The notes under the pieces: model-generated
What the model saw: only the letters and a program-made list of their open reading frames with translations
What the model was told of the DNA's origin: nothing
Databases searched by the model: none
Assembly: GCA_030673085.1 (NCBI GenBank)
Contig: DAOVFE010000100.1
Location: forward strand, 1 to 6,738
DNA: 6,738 nucleotides
Reading direction: 5' to 3'
DNA from: Anaerolineales bacterium
GTDB lineage: Bacteria; Chloroflexota; Anaerolineae; Anaerolineales; E44-bin32
Program-made: the position numbers and the translations under genes
Shown: positions 5,199 through 6,738 of the stretch, in pieces
Layout: each line of letters opens with the position of its first letter
Numbering within the stretch: the first letter of the stretch is position 1

Positions 5199-6641
5199 TT
5201 ATCCACCGCCTTCATCCGGTTTGGTCCCCTGCATTTCTGCAGCTTTTTCAATTGCACTGATGATCTTATAGTATCCAGTGCACCGACATAAATTTCCGGC
5301 AATCGCTTGCACAATATCCCGTCGGCTGGGATGTGGGCATTCCTCAAGGAGTTTCGCGGCCGACATTAAGAAGCCGGGGGTACAGTATCCACACTGCACT
5401 GCGCCCTCATCGATAAAGGCTTGTTGAATTGGATTCAACTTGCCATTGGCCGCCAATCCCTCTATAGTTGCGATTTCAGCCATATGAGCACGCGGGGCTG
5501 GCACCATACAGGACATAACCGCTCTGCCATCCAGGTGAACTGTGCAAGCGCCGCATTCACCCTCATCACAACCCTCTTTCGAGCCAATTAAGCCCGCTTC
5601 TTCACGCAATAAACGTAACAAGCTCTTATCATAGCCGGTCCGAAATTCATACCGTTTGCCATTAATTGTGGTAGCGATCACATCACCTTTTTGGTGCTCA
5701 TAAGACTGAGGCAATTGTCTTGTCCAATGCGGCTCTTTCGCTCCCCAAAGCATGACCGGATGCGCGGGATACTCTTCCTTCTCATTGCCGGCTGCCAGAG
5801 CGCGCAAACAACGGATAATGCATATTCGCGCCATTTGCTTCCGATAGATAGCTGTAGCACGCACATCATCAATCGGTTTAGCGGCTTCGGCAGTAAGGTC
5901 CCCAACTTCTGCAATGACCTCCGAGTTCAACTGTTTTCCAATCAGGAACTCCTCAGCCGCTTTAGCATGAACAATCGTTGGCGCTACTGCGCCAAGGGTA
6001 ATCGCTGCACGTGCAACGGTGGAACCATCCAGCTCAATCATAATGGCTGCATTAACCAATGAAATGGCCTGCGCTCTGCGCAGCGCCAGTTTATAGAAAG
6101 CGCTATGGCCATTCTCTGGTTGAGCTGGGAAGGCGATATCAGTCAGTATCTCGTTATCACCCATTACATTACGACGAACGCCGGTGTAGAACTCATCTAA
6201 GCCAACCTCGCGCTTCCCGGCAACTGATGTCAGCGTCAGTCGCGCTCCAAAAGCCATTAGCGGAGCAATCGCATCGTTGGCCGGCGAAGCCGTGATCAAG
6301 TTTCCGGCAATTGTTCCCCGATTTCGGATCTGGGGAGATCCGATCTGCCAGCAAGCCTGCGCCAGCGCAAATGCACGATCTACAATCAACCGTGAACTGG
6401 CGCAATGATTGTGGCACACCACTGGCCCAAGATGAATCCGGCCTTGATCATCGAGCGTAATCTGATCCAATCCTGGAATGCGGGTTATATCAATAAGGAC
6501 TTTAACCCCCGGACGCTGGCCTCGTTCCAGCTCAAGCATTATATCGGTTGCGCCAGCGACGATGCGCGCCTGGCCTCGATGCTCCTCCAGGATTCGGAGA
6601 GCTTCTTTCATTGTATTGGGCGTGTAATACTTTTCCCACAT
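5199..6641 (-). CDS. Fused FAD-binding and [2Fe-2S] subunit of a molybdenum hydroxylase
   Basis: 480 residues from the chosen ATG. It carries electrons from the molybdenum centre through two [2Fe-2S] clusters to FAD. Residues 1 to about 285 are a CoxM-type FAD domain: WEKYYTPNTMKEAL opening, VAGATDIM (28-35) and IRNRGTIAGNL (105-115), both flavin-contact motifs. After a linker of about 30 residues comes a CoxS-type domain (about 318-470). The plant-type cluster ligands are C358, C363, C366 and C378 (C-x4-C-x2-C-x11-C); the second cluster uses C417, C420, C452 and C454 (QCGYC and LCRC). All eight ligands are present. The domain order is the reverse of eukaryotic XDH, where iron-sulfur comes first. 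Start choice: ATG at 6641 gives the family N-terminus, but GGGAG lies 12 bases before it and only 6 bases before an in-frame TTG at 6647, so the TTG start (two extra residues) is possible. A further upstream TTG at 6677 has no support. Its catalytic partner is encoded at 740-2971. Confidence 0.92.
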   Translation of the reverse strand: MWEKYYTPNTMKEALRILEEHRGQARIVAGATDIMLELERGQRPGVKVLIDITRIPGLDQITLDDQGRIHLGPVVCHNHCASSRLIVDRAFALAQACWQIGSPQIRNRGTIAGNLITASPANDAIAPLMAFGARLTLTSVAGKREVGLDEFYTGVRRNVMGDNEILTDIAFPAQPENGHSAFYKLALRRAQAISLVNAAIMIELDGSTVARAAITLGAVAPTIVHAKAAEEFLIGKQLNSEVIAEVGDLTAEAAKPIDDVRATAIYRKQMARICIIRCLRALAAGNEKEEYPAHPVMLWGAKEPHWTRQLPQSYEHQKGDVIATTINGKRYEFRTGYDKSLLRLLREEAGLIGSKEGCDEGECGACTVHLDGRAVMSCMVPAPRAHMAEIATIEGLAANGKLNPIQQAFIDEGAVQCGYCTPGFLMSAAKLLEECPHPSRRDIVQAIAGNLCRCTGYYKIISAIEKAAEMQGTKPDEGGG

Positions 6642-6653
6642 AGCCAACTTTTG

Positions 6654-6660
6654 CTCCCTT
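6654..6660 (-). promoter_or_regulatory. Ribosome binding site that decides between ATG 6641 and TTG 6647
   Basis: The minus strand reads AAGGGAG, then CAAAAG, then TTG GCT ATG TGG. The spacing is 6 bases to the TTG and 12 bases to the ATG. The former is the ideal distance with a weak start codon, the latter a poorer distance with the best codon. The protein product differs by only two residues. Confidence 0.5.
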
Positions 6661-6669
6661 GCACTTCTT

Positions 6670-6738
6670 CTAGTCAATGAGATTTACAGATGCAAAGCAG
6701 TCTGGCACTAACCTGACTCTGTATGATCCGTCTGCCGC
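6670..6738 (-). CDS. Possible C-terminal end of an upstream gene (5' part outside the window)
   Basis: From the window edge one minus-strand frame stays open for 22 codons (AADGSYRVRLVPDCFASVNLI and D) and ends at TAG (6672-6670), 28 bases before the ATG of the FAD/iron-sulfur subunit. The spacing matches the other intergenic gaps here and the residues look protein-like. A second frame is also open for about 20 codons (ending SARLLCICKSH), so the assignment rests on plausibility only. I do not recognise a family from so short a tail. Confidence 0.3.
   Translation of the reverse strand, partial: AADGSYRVRLVPDCFASVNLID

Noticed and set aside
5156..5347. Minus-strand 63-codon ORF overlapping the 3' end of the FAD/iron-sulfur gene
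   Set aside because: It is an out-of-frame shadow of the CoxS-like domain, whose second-cluster cysteines are in the other frame.
6660..6710. Promoter-like pair TTGCAT, 17-base spacer, TAGAAG on the minus strand
   Set aside because: Only about 3 of 6 and 4 of 6 matches to the sigma-70 boxes, and it overlaps the probable upstream coding tail.

Overview
The window reads as one minus-strand operon-like block for a molybdenum hydroxylase of the xanthine dehydrogenase (XDH) family. No gene is supported on the plus strand. In transcription order, from high to low coordinates, it holds: (i) a possible 22-codon tail of an upstream gene; (ii) a fused FAD / [2Fe-2S] electron-transfer subunit; (iii) a small two-helix membrane protein; (iv) a 567-residue protein of unknown name whose C-terminal part looks like the nucleoside phosphorylase/nucleosidase superfamily; (v) the molybdopterin-binding catalytic subunit; (vi) the first 165 codons of a YqeC-type protein, cut by the window edge.

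Layout. 6670-6738: probable 3' end of a preceding gene. 5199-6641: FAD-[2Fe-2S] subunit. 5109-5198: spacer with two palindromes nested in a larger inverted repeat. 4752-5108: membrane protein. 3025-4728: phosphorylase-like protein. 740-2971: molybdenum subunit. 496-739: the longest non-coding stretch (244 bases), with several short inverted repeats and no convincing gene. 1-495: yqeC, 3'-truncated. The genes from 6641 down to 740 are separated by 90, 23 and 53 bases and each has a purine-rich Shine-Dalgarno sequence, so co-transcription is likely. yqeC after the 244-base gap may be in the same transcript or have its own leader.

How the parts may work together. The molybdenum subunit keeps the glutamate and arginine that position purines in bovine xanthine oxidase (E248 and R361 here) and the catalytic glutamate (E700). 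The fused subunit supplies two [2Fe-2S] clusters and FAD. YqeC belongs to the accessory set known from selenium-dependent molybdenum hydroxylases, which carry a labile selenium cofactor. The phosphorylase-like protein keeps an EME motif and a following Ser-Asp pair, the two hallmarks of purine nucleoside phosphorylases and nucleosidases. A reasonable hypothesis is a purine-catabolic unit in which a nucleoside or nucleotide is cleaved to a free base that a selenium-dependent purine hydroxylase then oxidises. The hydroxylase family is seen directly in sequence; the selenium dependence and the coupling are inference.

Organism. A bacterium with roughly balanced base composition (judged by eye). 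Selenium-dependent molybdenum hydroxylases are typical of anaerobes. The small membrane protein and the 567-residue protein remind me of proteins from Chloroflexota (Anaerolineae-like) genomes, but that is a low-confidence impression. There are no mobile elements, CRISPR arrays, tRNA or rRNA genes in the window.
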